Shown piece after piece: positions 26,516-35,214 of a stretch of DNA of 64,000 nt (position 1 is the first letter of the stretch; each line of letters starts with the position of its first letter). The stretch is from Oscillatoria nigro-viridis PCC 7112 (GTDB taxonomy: Bacteria; Cyanobacteriota; Cyanobacteriia; Cyanobacteriales; Microcoleaceae). The notes under the pieces are model-generated. The model searched no databases, was not told the DNA's origin, and was given only the letters and a program-made list of their open reading frames with translations. The stretch is from NCBI RefSeq assembly GCF_000317475.1, contig NC_019731.1:62001-126000 (forward strand), given 5' to 3'. The translations under genes were made by a program, and so were the position numbers.

Positions 26516-27132
26516 GATTCAGCCCCCAGCTTCATTGCCCGCAGTTGTGCCAGAACTTCAGCTTGTGCCTTCTGTTCAGCTTGAAACACTGCGAGAGCAC
26601 GCGTGGCCCCACGGTTCTGTGCAGCATTAATTTCAGCATTATCCAAGTCGGTATCACGTTGTTGTGCAGCTTGGTTTTCAGTTGCAATTTGAGCTAGGAG
26701 TTGCATCACATTTTGATTCAAAGATGCGGAATTAGACGTTGCAGTTTGATTGAGTTCTGCAATCCGGCGGTCAAGGGCGGGCGTATATTCCGAGATTGTC
26801 AGTGTTGAAACTTGGGAAGCAGGGGACGCGGTTGGGGTAGCTTCTACCAGTTTCCGCAGTTCACTCAGTTTTCCAGCATTCAGTAATTTGCAAGCTTTAA
26901 GAGCAAGCTCGGAGTATTGGGTTGCTCGTGCAGCGCCCCGGCGTAAGGTTTTGATGTCGAGCCTGTAGATACTCTGAAGTTTAGAAATCGATTGTTGCAG
27001 TCCTGCTTTGCTCAGTCGGAGAAGCCCTTGGATTTGTTGGGCGGAGTACCATTCCTCAGCATCCTCTGGCTCAGAGTCAATCGATAATTCGGCTTCAACG
27101 TCAATTACAGCAAGGTTTTCGGATTCCATCAT
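26512..27132 (-). CDS. Probable DNA-binding first gene of the ATPase operon
   Basis: 206 residues. After an acidic start, EEWYSAQQIQGLLRLSKAGL with QQSISKLQSIYRLDIKTLRR (residues 26-66) looks like a winged or MerR-like HTH. The rest (115-200) is long Ala/Gln-rich coiled coil (NQNVMQLLAQIATENQAAQQ). It is the first gene of the minus-strand operon and divergent from the RHH gene at 27,301. It may therefore act as a regulator or as a DNA-site-recognition subunit for the ATPase machine. Confidence 0.6.
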   Translation of the reverse strand: MMESENLAVIDVEAELSIDSEPEDAEEWYSAQQIQGLLRLSKAGLQQSISKLQSIYRLDIKTLRRGAARATQYSELALKACKLLNAGKLSELRKLVEATPTASPASQVSTLTISEYTPALDRRIAELNQTATSNSASLNQNVMQLLAQIATENQAAQQRDTDLDNAEINAAQNRGATRALAVFQAEQKAQAEVLAQLRAMKLGAES

Positions 27133-27201
27133 TCAGCCTGTTTTAAAAACGACATTTATCGATAAAAACGATTTCTATCGATGTGTGTTAATGTAGCAGA
27201 T

Positions 27202-27293
27202 AGCTTCGGAAGCTGTCAACTATCTTCTGAAGTTATCGGAGAATCCCCATTGAGGACAGCTTCTGAGGTTTACTGAAGATATCTGATATCTTC
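27202..27293 (+). promoter_or_regulatory. Palindromic operator cluster (CTTCNGAAG) between divergent genes
   Basis: AGCTTCGGAAGCT at 27202-27214 and CTTCTGAAG at 27224-27232 are odd-centred palindromes. CTTCTGAGG at 27260 and CTTCGGAG at 27290 are partial copies. GAAGATATC-T-GATATCTTC at 27275-27293 is a perfect 9+1+9 palindrome ending eight bases before the RHH start. This is a typical autoregulated RHH operator region. Confidence 0.65.
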
Positions 27294-27300
27294 GGAGCTT

Positions 27301-27540
27301 ATGGGAGTTACTAAAAAAGCGAAAATTACATTTACTTGTGAGCCAAGTCTTAAGGACGGTTTAGAGGAATGGGCACAGTCAGAAAGTCGCACTTTATCAA
27401 ATTTGATAGAAATGCTCATCAGACAGGCTTATGAAGAACGCTTTAGTTCTGCCGATCGTCCCCCCGACCCGCAGCCAACAGAACCGGAGCCAACAGCAGC
27501 GACAGCTAAGAGGGGCAAGGCAAGTAAAGGTGCTAGTTGA
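27301..27540 (+). CDS. CopG-type ribbon-helix-helix regulator
   Basis: 79 residues. KKAKITFTCEPSLKDGLEEW (5-24) and SRTLSNLIEMLIRQAYEERF (29-48) form a classic strand-helix-helix. The tail is Pro/Glu/Thr-rich and ends in KRGKASKGAS. The gene starts directly behind the palindrome cluster and is divergent from the ATPase operon, so it probably represses both directions. Its 3' end contains a CTAG motif shared with the other arrays. A copy of its tail is found at 28,136. Fold certain, targets inferred. Confidence 0.8.
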   Translation: MGVTKKAKITFTCEPSLKDGLEEWAQSESRTLSNLIEMLIRQAYEERFSSADRPPDPQPTEPEPTAATAKRGKASKGAS

Positions 27541-27572
27541 TGTCTAGTAACTGTCTAGTAAGGAGAAAACTA

Positions 27573-28016
27573 ATGAACTCAAGTGATCGGCTAGACCGAA
27601 TAGAAGCAATTCTTGCCGCCACCGCAGTGCAGCAGCAGGCAAACACGGCTGCCATTGACCGACTGACTGATCGTATAGATCGGATTGCGGTGCAGCAACA
27701 GGCAAACACTGAGGCGATCGGGCGGCTGTCCGTTCAAACCAGCGCCAACACCGCAGCCATTGACCGACTGACAGAGCGCGTTGACAATATTGCGGTGCAG
27801 CAACAGGCAAGCACCGAACTACTCGATCGTTTAGTAGATCGGGTAGATCGCATAGTTTCAGTAATCCAAGACCATCAAGGAGCGCTGAGGCTGCTTCAAC
27901 AGCAGCAAAACGAGTGGAGGGAGCAAATGCGAATCATCCAGACAGAAATCCGCGACCTCTGGCAGTACCTCAACAACCAACTCCGCAACCGGGGCAACGG
28001 CGGCGGGCAAAACTGA
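27573..28016 (+). CDS. Repetitive coiled-coil protein with VQQQANT repeats
   Basis: 147 residues from ATG 27573, preceded by AAGGAG; the earlier start at 27537 lies within the CTAG region and is less likely. Four imperfect ~24-residue repeats read VQQQANTAAIDRLTDRIDRI, forming a long parallel coiled coil (10-115), and the end is WREQMRIIQTEIRDLWQYL. Proteins of this pattern are widespread in filamentous cyanobacteria without known role. The gene follows the RHH regulator after two GTCTAGTA sites. Confidence 0.65.
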   Translation: MNSSDRLDRIEAILAATAVQQQANTAAIDRLTDRIDRIAVQQQANTEAIGRLSVQTSANTAAIDRLTERVDNIAVQQQASTELLDRLVDRVDRIVSVIQDHQGALRLLQQQQNEWREQMRIIQTEIRDLWQYLNNQLRNRGNGGGQN

Positions 28017-28135
28017 AGCGGCTGCCGATCAGGTGTGGGTGTGGGGAATTTAGGAGCGATCGCCATTGGGAGTTGGGGCGGTGCGGACGATCGGCTTCTT
28101 AACAAAGCTTGGTATAAACTCCCGATCGCACATCC

Positions 28136-28216
28136 GAACCGCAGCCAACAGAACCGGAGCCCACAGCACCCAAGCCAGCGACAGCAGCGAAAGCCAAGCG
28201 GGGTAAGGCTAGTTAA
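28136..28216 (+). pseudogene. Left-over C-terminal tail of a second RHH regulator
   Basis: In frame to the stop at 28214-28216 this reads EPQPTEPEPTAPKPATAAKA then KRGKAS. That matches the tail of the RHH protein ending at 27540 (DPQPTEPEPTAATAKRGKAS). The DNA-binding part is gone. It shows that the [RHH, CTAG sites, next gene] module was duplicated and then partly deleted. Confidence 0.7.
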
Positions 28217-28263
28217 TGTCTAGTTAATGTCTAGTTAATGTCTAGTTAATATCTAGTTAATGT
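28209..28263 (+). repeat. Five tandem 11-bp repeats CTAGTTAATGT
   Basis: Exact units start at 28209, 28220, 28231, 28242 (one base different) and 28253, followed by CTAGCAAAGG. At 11 bp per unit all copies face the same side of the helix. The array starts inside the RHH tail remnant and lies 22 bp before the Uma2 start, so it probably controls that gene. Confidence 0.85.
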
Positions 28264-28285
28264 CTAGCAAAGGAAACAGGCAACC

Positions 28286-28921
28286 ATGATCCAAACCCAA
28301 ACCAAGACAGTCACATTTGACGAGTTCGCGGCCTGGTATCCAGAGAACTCAGTCCGCCGCTACGAGCTACACAAAGGAGTAATTGTCGAAATGCCTTTAG
28401 GAACTGGCCCCCATTCCCGTGTTACAGGTTTTACTAGGGATGAGATCAGTGCAGAAATCAGGCGACTGAAATTGCCTTACTTTATCCCCGGTGACTGTCT
28501 GCTTAAACCCATTCGTGATGAGGCAGGTTATCAGCCCGACGTAATTGTCTTAGACCAAGTGGCTCTCGCAAACGAACCGCGCTGGGATAGGGAATCCATC
28601 ATCACGATGGGGTCTTCTGTACGGCTGGCTGTAGAGGTCGTTAGCACTAATTGGCAGGATGATTACCATTTCAAGTTTGCCGATTATGAAAAATTGGGTA
28701 TCCCGGAATATTGGGTTGTTGACTATGCTGCAAAAGGTGGCAGGCGGTTCGTTGGCAATCCCAAACAACCCACTCTCTCGGTTTACCAGTTGGTTGACGG
28801 CGAGTATCAAATCAGCCAGTTTCGGGGAGATGACCTGATTGAGTCGCTAACTTTCCCACAACTAAAGTTGACAGCCGAACAGATTTTTCGCGCTGGCTTG
28901 CCACCAACCGAACCGAGCTAG
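28286..28921 (+). CDS. Uma2-family (DUF820) putative endonuclease
   Basis: 211 residues. The PD-(D/E)XK-type core shows YQPDVIVLD (about residues 76-84) and VRLAVEVVSTN (about 112-122), with NWQDDYHFKFADYEKLGIPE behind it. 'RYELHKGVIVEMPLGTGPHS' is the usual Uma2 start. Uma2 genes occur in tens of copies in many cyanobacteria; their biological role is unresolved, but the fold is that of restriction-type nucleases. Here it has its own CTAG array as promoter region, with AAAGGAAA 13-20 bases before the ATG. Confidence 0.85.
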   Translation: MIQTQTKTVTFDEFAAWYPENSVRRYELHKGVIVEMPLGTGPHSRVTGFTRDEISAEIRRLKLPYFIPGDCLLKPIRDEAGYQPDVIVLDQVALANEPRWDRESIITMGSSVRLAVEVVSTNWQDDYHFKFADYEKLGIPEYWVVDYAAKGGRRFVGNPKQPTLSVYQLVDGEYQISQFRGDDLIESLTFPQLKLTAEQIFRAGLPPTEPS

Positions 28922-29371
28922 AGATTGGGGTGATCGCCCTTGGGGATTTGTGGCGGTGCAGGCGATGGCGGGCTGGGGAGTTGGGAGTTGTGGGCGATCG
29001 GCTTGAATTTACTTGAATTTATTGGAATTTATTTGTTTTTAATAGTTCAAGCTGCCGTTTTTTTGCGTATAATTTACCACTTTGCGTAAAGTCGTAAATA
29101 AGTCAAAATTGCTTGCTAACCATCGGTTGCCCCGTACTTTTACTCAAATTTCCGAACCATCTTTGCGTTTGCGAATAACTGATATTTGTTCGTCCTCTCT
29201 TCACAGTCCAAACTGTTTATGCAAGAACTCTTACAAGTTCTTTTGGGGAGCTGGACGATCGAGCCAGTAAGGTTTGCACCTGTTTTGCTGCCCAAATACA
29301 CGGTTCGATCGCAACTGACTTTCAGGTGCTAGAATCTATTTACTTGCTGATCGATTATTGAGGCAAACCGT
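28922..29371. other. Non-coding region, no gene seen
   Basis: About 450 bp, AT-rich in the middle (TTGAATTTATTGGAATTTAT near 29,010). Open frames here are short and without family features. Just before the next gene there is no clear -10 box. Confidence 0.4.
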
Positions 29372-29602
29372 ATGCTCTATTCGGAAAACAAAGTACAAGT
29401 TGCAGTTTGGCTGCAACCAGAAGTTGTCGCCAACTGCGATACCTATGCCGAATATTTCTCCCTGTCTTGCTCTGGCTTTATCAATGAAGCTTTAAAACTT
29501 TACATTCGGCACGCCGCCGAAAAACATTGCCAGTTGCTAGCAGAAAACGGAGAGAACGGCACTAATTCGCACGAACACAACGAAGAAGCGCTGGCAGCGT
29601 AA
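29372..29602 (+). CDS. Small RHH-like protein
   Basis: 76 residues. KVQVAVWLQPEVVANCDTYA then EYFSLSCSGFINEALKLYI has the strand-helix-helix pattern of RHH regulators, with an Asn/Glu/His-rich tail (NGENGTNSHEHNEE). It lies alone before the primase gene and is followed by a strong terminator. It may regulate copy number or the primase gene. Confidence 0.65.
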   Translation: MLYSENKVQVAVWLQPEVVANCDTYAEYFSLSCSGFINEALKLYIRHAAEKHCQLLAENGENGTNSHEHNEEALAA

Positions 29603-29620
29603 GCTTTCCAGCGCTTTTTA
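29587..29620 (+). terminator. Rho-independent terminator
   Basis: AGCGCTGG (29587-29594) and CCAGCGCT (29608-29615) form a perfect 8-bp stem and are followed by TTTT. The stem overlaps the stop codon of the preceding RHH-like gene. Confidence 0.85.
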
Positions 29621-29635
29621 CGATTTTTTATACAC

Positions 29636-29684
29636 CCTAACTTTGCCAACAAAAATCTTGGCGGGTTTTTTAAACAAAGTTAGG
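29636..29684. promoter_or_regulatory. 10-bp inverted repeat upstream of the primase gene
   Basis: CCTAACTTTG at 29636-29645 and CAAAGTTAGG at 29675-29684 enclose an inner hairpin (GCCAA...TTGGC) and a T run. It could act as a second terminator or as a regulatory hairpin. Confidence 0.45.
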
Positions 29685-29981
29685 AATCACACCGCAATAA
29701 AGGGCGGCTCTTACCAATATTATGTCACACCTGGTTTCAAGAAACACGCGCCCCATTGGCGACGTGGCGGTTAATGCTAGCCTTCGTGCTAACTTGCTGG
29801 CTAGCTGTAGCGGTACGATCGCAGGTTCCCCGAAATCTGACACTACCCATAGCTTTCATAGCTTCAAAAAGTCTTCAAACCTACGCTGTAACTCAATTTC
29901 ACTATATTCCCCGCTAAATACGACAACTAACCGGGAATTTTCTGCTGTTGGTTTTGAAGCGGAGATCGGGGGTACGGTGTA

Positions 29982-32900
29982 ATGAGTACCACACAATCTA
30001 CACAAGAAAGTCAAGAACTTGATACCGCGCAATCCACGCCGGATTTGAAGGGATTAGGAACGCTATGCAGCATTGACAAAAAATCCCTCACCCCCGAACA
30101 CGAAGCCCACATCTCAGGTAGAGGCTTACTCAATGATTGGGTCCGCGCCTGCTGCCACAGTGCCAGCATCGCCCAAGCTTCACATTATTTGGGGTATTCA
30201 GTAAAATCACCGGGCATCCTATTTATGGGGAAAGATGGGCAAGTACAATACCGACCCGATATCCGGGAGCCGAAGCGAGGTAAAAAGGAACCCCCGAAAT
30301 ACCTTTCCCCAAGCGGAGAATTTGACGCTTTCCTCCCCCCATCCCCCGACAACCCGCTCTACTGGGAGATTGAAGCCCTAAAGCGAGAAGCTTTTTATAT
30401 CAATGGTGTACCCTACATCCTGATTACTGAGGGAGTATTCAAAGCCCTTGCTGGGTGCTCGAATGGCATCCCCACAATTTCCTTGCTGGGAGTAGAGCAA
30501 GGCCTGACAGGCAAAGCCCGCGACCCCGAAAATCAGCGATTTCTAGTACCCGCGCTGAGAAAGCTCGCAGAGGCTGGCTTTGGCTTTATCATTGGCTTTG
30601 ATGCCGATGCGGCCACAAATCCAAATGTGCGGGCGGCCGAGAAGAAATTGGCTAAGCAATTGGCTAAATTCAATGTGCCAGTGAGAAGTGTCACGGGAGC
30701 CTGGGCCGCTGCCTCAGTGATTGAGTCCGGCGAGGTGAAAAATACTAAAGGCATGGATGATTTTATTCAGCACAAAGGGATTGAGGAATTCCGAGCAATC
30801 CTCACCAAAGCAAAGCTATTTGGTGAGAAAGAGAGTGATACCGAAGGGGAAAAGAAAGAAAAAGCAGTAACATCAGAAATCATCGGAGACGAACTCGCTG
30901 AGGACTTGCGCGACCAACTTCTGTATTCAAGTTCTCATAAATCTTGGATGAAATATAGTCTCGAATTCCCAGGAGTTTGGACACAAGTGGCAGATGATTA
31001 TGTTCGGCACATAGTTCATAATTTGTGTCGAGCGCGGGGAGTAATGCCGAATAACAACTTCATCAAAAATGTTTTGGGCTGGCTCCAGCGCACATTGTTT
31101 GAATTTAAATGGTTAGAGCGACCATCAAACGAGCTTCTACCTTTTGAGGATGGCATACTAAACCTTCTAACTAATGAATGGCACGAACACGCCCCAGGAT
31201 TCAGATTGACTTGGGTGTTACCACGCAAGTATCAAGGTAGCGCCGTTCATGCTGGATGGAAAAGAATTGAAATCTGGCTAGACCAAGCAACTAGGGGCAA
31301 CAAGCGTATGAAAGATGAGTTGCTTGCCTTCTGTGCCGCTACCTTACGAGGAATGTCTGGGCTCCAAAAATTCTTAATAGGAACTGGATACGGAGGTACG
31401 GGGAAAGGGACTTATACTCAATTGGTAACACTGCTTGTAGGCGAACAGAATGTTTGGGTTGGCAAACTTGAAGACCTCACCAAACAAGACAAAATAGCTG
31501 AATTACAAACCAAACGGTTAGCTATTTTTGACGACCAAGAAAAATATACAGGCAATCTGTCAAATTTTAGGTCAATGACTGGCGGTGCGTTGATTAACGG
31601 TCGCAATCTTTACGAGCGTTCGGTTACTTTTCGATTCCCTGGGTTGGCGCTGATAACCGCTAACCAACCCTGCTTTCCGGCAAGTGCGCTTTCTTGGCTA
31701 AAGCGGCGGATTATTCAACACGAATTTGCATATACTCCCACTAAGCGCAATCGTAACTTAGTACGCGAATTCGAGCCAGAAATAAGCGCATTTACCAAGT
31801 ATTTGCTCTCAATTCCAGTAGCAGAAATTGAGCGGATTCTAGACCCTGAAGACCAATCTATAAATGGCACATTTTGGGAGGATAGGGTACGCGCTGACCC
31901 GATGGCTGCATGGCTCAATGAATTAGTGATACATGATGCTGAGGCTAAAACTGCCGTGGGAGCGGACAAAAACGAATGGAAAGATGCAACTTACGTACCA
32001 ACTAACTCCACCTTGTTTGGCTCCTATAACCATTACTGCACTGGTGGTGGATACAGCGCCAAAGGCAAAAACAACTTCTCAGCAGATTTAGTTGAACTCT
32101 GCCGGGAAGTGTTGGGTTGGAAAGATGTAAGCAAAGAGCGAGCGGCGGTTGGGGTAGTAATCAAAGGGTTGAGGTTGCGGACGGATACCGACAAAGGCAT
32201 CGCGACCGTAGAGGAGTTGCTTGAACAGAAAAATGTAGACCTAGGTCAACACTGTGTAGACTTGAATGTAGACCTAGAACCCTTACCGCATAAGGATTAT
32301 GTAGACCATGTAGACCTAACTTCAAGAAGTGCAGAAAAAAATGAAAATACTTCTGCTGACTCAAATCTCATTCTTGGCGCTGGCACGGATTCAGCATCAC
32401 TTGACCAAGTAACGATTACTGCTGATGCTATAGAAACTTTACCCCCCCCCAAGGTCTACACGGTCTACACGAGCCATACAGAGCAAGATATTCAGCCGTC
32501 ACAAGGTCTACATTCAGGTCTACATTCAGGTCTACATTCAGGTCAGCACAATCCAGAGCCAGAAACAGCACCAACACCGCCAACAGCACAGCCAGCACAG
32601 CCGATCGCGCCCTCAGATTTAAAACCTAAATCAGAGCAAGCGATATCCGATGCTGATGCCGAGACTATTAGAAAGTTGTCAGCACAACAGCCGACATCAA
32701 CGTTGTCAACGGGGTCGTCACAGTCAAAATTATTGTTGCTGCAAGATTATGCCCGACGTATTGGGGAGGCGCTTGGATACCAGTCTCCGGCTACTGCTAA
32801 GGCAATCGCTGAGTATATCCAAGAATCGATCGTCAATCAGGACATTACCGAATCTGAGTTAGCCGAGGTCGCTGGGATTGAGAACTGGCAAGCGTTTACT

Positions 32901-33104
32901 GCGCTTCGGAATTTGACCGAAAACGAAAAAAACTTGGTTGAAATAGTCCAGCAGGCGATCGCAAGCAATGACGCGGAGACAGCAAAAGATGTTTTGATTT
33001 CGCTGAAAGAGGTTTGCGATTCTGGTGCTGCCGATCGTCAGAAAGTTTGGAACTCTGGGTTAACCGAATCTGAACGGGAGGCGTTTAGTGCGCTGATTCA
33101 GTAG
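29982..33104 (+). CDS. Plasmid/phage-type primase-helicase (DUF3854-like plus SF3 D5-type helicase)
   Basis: 1040 residues. The N-terminal part (70-290) has the Toprim-like DUF3854 layout, with VPYILITEGVFKALA and FGFIIGFDADAATNP giving the acidic metal-binding residues. The middle is a D5/SF3 helicase: Walker A TGYGGTGKGTYTQL (about 465-478), Walker B LAIFDDQEK (about 512-520) and LALITANQPCFP (the SF3 sensor). From about 770 the protein is low in complexity, including a four-fold GLHS repeat coded by repeated GGTCTACATTCA, and then a small helical domain (910-1040). Such proteins start and drive replication of cyanobacterial plasmids and phage-like elements. The first hairpin-rich repeat, a possible origin, lies 120 bp downstream. 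Confidence 0.85.
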   Translation: MSTTQSTQESQELDTAQSTPDLKGLGTLCSIDKKSLTPEHEAHISGRGLLNDWVRACCHSASIAQASHYLGYSVKSPGILFMGKDGQVQYRPDIREPKRGKKEPPKYLSPSGEFDAFLPPSPDNPLYWEIEALKREAFYINGVPYILITEGVFKALAGCSNGIPTISLLGVEQGLTGKARDPENQRFLVPALRKLAEAGFGFIIGFDADAATNPNVRAAEKKLAKQLAKFNVPVRSVTGAWAAASVIESGEVKNTKGMDDFIQHKGIEEFRAILTKAKLFGEKESDTEGEKKEKAVTSEIIGDELAEDLRDQLLYSSSHKSWMKYSLEFPGVWTQVADDYVRHIVHNLCRARGVMPNNNFIKNVLGWLQRTLFEFKWLERPSNELLPFEDGILNLLTNEWHEHAPGFRLTWVLPRKYQGSAVHAGWKRIEIWLDQATRGNKRMKDELLAFCAATLRGMSGLQKFLIGTGYGGTGKGTYTQLVTLLVGEQNVWVGKLEDLTKQDKIAELQTKRLAIFDDQEKYTGNLSNFRSMTGGALINGRNLYERSVTFRFPGLALITANQPCFPASALSWLKRRIIQHEFAYTPTKRNRNLVREFEPEISAFTKYLLSIPVAEIERILDPEDQSINGTFWEDRVRADPMAAWLNELVIHDAEAKTAVGADKNEWKDATYVPTNSTLFGSYNHYCTGGGYSAKGKNNFSADLVELCREVLGWKDVSKERAAVGVVIKGLRLRTDTDKGIATVEELLEQKNVDLGQHCVDLNVDLEPLPHKDYVDHVDLTSRSAEKNENTSADSNLILGAGTDSASLDQVTITADAIETLPPPKVYTVYTSHTEQDIQPSQGLHSGLHSGLHSGQHNPEPETAPTPPTAQPAQPIAPSDLKPKSEQAISDADAETIRKLSAQQPTSTLSTGSSQSKLLLLQDYARRIGEALGYQSPATAKAIAEYIQESIVNQDITESELAEVAGIENWQAFTALRNLTENEKNLVEIVQQAIASNDAETAKDVLISLKEVCDSGAADRQKVWNSGLTESEREAFSALIQ

Positions 33105-34015
33105 GTGCGGTTGCGGGCGATCGATCGGCTACCAGTCACCGGCCGCGGCCACGGCAGAATTTACCCGGTTCAAGCGGATTGCCGAATGAACCAGGCGATC
33201 GGCTTCTCTAGAAGCCGCCACCAAAAAAATTAGCTAATTTTTGGGTGCCCTAAAGTCAGGCAAGTGCAGTATAAAATCAGGCGGAAAGCAGTACAAAATC
33301 AGTGAGATACAGGTTTTTGCAGGGGCTGCACTCTACCTGTATTTACCTGAAAATATCCTGCTTGCCACCTGCAATTTCCTGCCAAATTACTGCTTTTTTG
33401 TGCTGTTCGTGCCTTGACCTGTTGGGACTGGTTATGGCTGTTCTTTCTTGGTAGCAAGCAATGTTTTTGCGATCGCAAACCTGACTTTTACGTGCAGACA
33501 AAAAATATCCACCCCCTAAGCTGTTCGGCATTTAAAGGAGGATAGTAGGGTGCGGAGCGTAAATAAGGGTTTCCCATGTATAGTCAGTGTTCTAGCTGAC
33601 GCACCTTACCTGAAGTGTTAATGGTTTAAATGCTCCACAGCTTATGAATATTCAGCATACTGCTTACCCGCAGTTCAAACCTTATTGATATGGAATAAGG
33701 AACGATTCGCGAGTCGCTACTGAAGCCCAAATACATCAATAAGAGCGGTAAGGTATGGGACAGGCACTGCGAATTATGTTTTTGTTGGAATATATTAGCG
33801 ATCGCTCTTTACGGCAAGAGATTACTGCTTGTACTCATAACGTGGAGAATTATAACCGCCATTAATAGGTGGAAGTCGAGCGACTACTGTAAACCGACCG
33901 ACTGCTGTAAACCGAGTCAGGCGGTAAATTTTTATCCGACTGTCAAGCTCGCTCGGACAATAACTGTTTAGCCGATTGCTTCATCGCGAGTCCGACAACA
34001 GCAATTTATGCGACT
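33105..34015. other. Non-coding region downstream of the primase, with repeats
   Basis: Contains the first copy of the hairpin-rich repeat (33,221-33,510), a short segment GGCAGAATTTACCCGGTTCA near 33,150 that recurs near 39,771, and several HIP1-like sites. No credible gene. Confidence 0.6.
33221..33510. repeat. Hairpin-rich long repeat, copy 1
   Basis: From AATTAGCTAATTTTTGGG to GCAGACAAAAAATATCC. It shares with copies 2 and 3 the tandem AAAGTCAGGCAAGTGCAGTA units, an inner inverted block around GGGGCTGCAC, then CAAATTACTGCTTTTTTGTG and GGTTATGGCTGTTCT. This copy is the most diverged and lacks the left ~70 bp of the other two. Confidence 0.85.
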
Positions 34016-34170
34016 TTGAAATACTCACCGACCTGAAGGTGCGGTGATTCTTGACGCTTCATAGAGTTCTGCTAACCGTTGCTAGCCTGACAAACCCTCT
34101 GCGCCCGTTTAGAGTCGTGGCGATTCCCCATCCCGACTTTCTCTATAATTTTAGCCGCATTCTCATCTCT
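34016..34170 (-). ncRNA. Probable omega RNA (TnpB guide scaffold)
   Basis: Known TnpB proteins use an RNA made from the 3' end of tnpB and the right end of the element. Here the minus strand after the tnpB stop reads AAGAATCACCGCACCTTCAG and then GTCGGTGAGTATTTCAAA, the conserved terminal hairpin of such RNAs (34025-34047). The sequence just outside, on the minus strand from about 34,015 downward, would be the guide. The 5' boundary is a guess. Confidence 0.55.
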
Positions 34171-35214
34171 GTCTTGCTCAGTACCACAACTCATGCAAAC
34201 CACTGAACGAATAGACAAATCAATTTTTCCCCACTTAAAGCCACAGTCCGCACAGACTTGGCTAGTAGGTTCCCACCTACTAATTACTTGAAACTCTCTG
34301 CCAAATTTTTCGGATTTGGATTCACAGAGAGTTCTAAATTCTCTCCATCCTTGTTGGCTAATCGCCCTTGAGAGTTTCCGATTCTTCAGCATTCCTGACA
34401 CGTTCAAATCTTCCAGAATAATCACTTGGTTTTCGTTGACGATTTTGGTTGATAATTTATGCAGGAAATCTTTACGGGTGTCCGTAATACGATTGTGTAG
34501 TGTGGCGAGCTTGATTCGAGTTATATTTCTCCTTTTGGAATCTTTGGGCTGGCGGGCTAACTTGCGTTGGAGTTTGCGAACTTTCCGGTCTAACTTTTTG
34601 TAGCTAGGACTTTCGGCTTTTTCGCTGTTACTCATTACTGCAAAGGTTTTGATTCCCAAGTCAATTCCGATACTTGGGTTTTTAGCTTCGACTTGAATTG
34701 GTTGAACCTCTACAACAAAACTTAAAAAATAACGGTTTGCACAATCTTTGATTACTGTGACAGAGCTAGGTTCTGAAGGTAGATTTCTCGACCATACTGG
34801 ATTGACAATACCAATTTTAGCTAAATAGACACCCCCATTTTTGAAGGAAAACCCTCCCATCCTAAATCGCGCTGATTGCCTATTTGTTCTTTTTTTTAAT
34901 TTAGGATACTGAACTTTACGACCTTTCCGCTTTCCCTTACAGGAGTTGAAAAAGTTCTGGAAAGCTGTTTCCAAATCAGCTAGAGACTGCTGTAAGGGGA
35001 TATTAGAAACTTCACTTAACCAAGCTCTTTCTTCGGTCTTTTTGGCTTGGGTTATTACTATTTTCTGAAGTTCAGCAGAGCTTGGCTTTTTCTCAAACTG
35101 TTTGCAGAGCGCTAGGGCATCATTCCAGACTACTCGACAGCATCCAAACAACTGAGCTAAACTCTGCTGTTGCTGATGAGTCGGATAAATTCTGTATTGA
35201 TACCTTGCTTTCAT
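34072..35214 (-). CDS. tnpB: TnpB, RNA-guided nuclease of IS605-type elements
   Basis: 380 residues, normal length. N-terminal MKARYQYRIYPTHQQQQSL is typical. The RuvC-like catalytic residues are all present: Asp in SIGIDLGIKTFAVM (about 184), Glu in VIILEDLNVSGML (about 269) and Asp in QDRDENAAKII (about 352). The zinc ribbon has CADCGFKWG and CMSCGTEQD. TnpB cuts DNA next to a short element-specific motif, guided by the omega RNA, and helps keep the element in place. The gene appears intact, so this copy could be active as a nuclease. Upstream start ATG is preceded by an AT-rich region. Confidence 0.9.
   Translation of the reverse strand: MKARYQYRIYPTHQQQQSLAQLFGCCRVVWNDALALCKQFEKKPSSAELQKIVITQAKKTEERAWLSEVSNIPLQQSLADLETAFQNFFNSCKGKRKGRKVQYPKLKKRTNRQSARFRMGGFSFKNGGVYLAKIGIVNPVWSRNLPSEPSSVTVIKDCANRYFLSFVVEVQPIQVEAKNPSIGIDLGIKTFAVMSNSEKAESPSYKKLDRKVRKLQRKLARQPKDSKRRNITRIKLATLHNRITDTRKDFLHKLSTKIVNENQVIILEDLNVSGMLKNRKLSRAISQQGWREFRTLCESKSEKFGREFQVISRWEPTSQVCADCGFKWGKIDLSIRSVVCMSCGTEQDRDENAAKIIEKVGMGNRHDSKRAQRVCQASNG

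Noticed and set aside
28200..28270. Possible CRISPR array because of short regular repeats
   Set aside because: Units are 11 bp in direct tandem without spacers; they are operator-like.
29722..29982. 86-residue frame whose stop overlaps the primase start
   Set aside because: Overlap TAATG looks like coupling, but there is no ribosome-binding site, the composition is Ser/Asn-rich without pattern, and it spans the region just after two hairpins. Too weak for a gene call.
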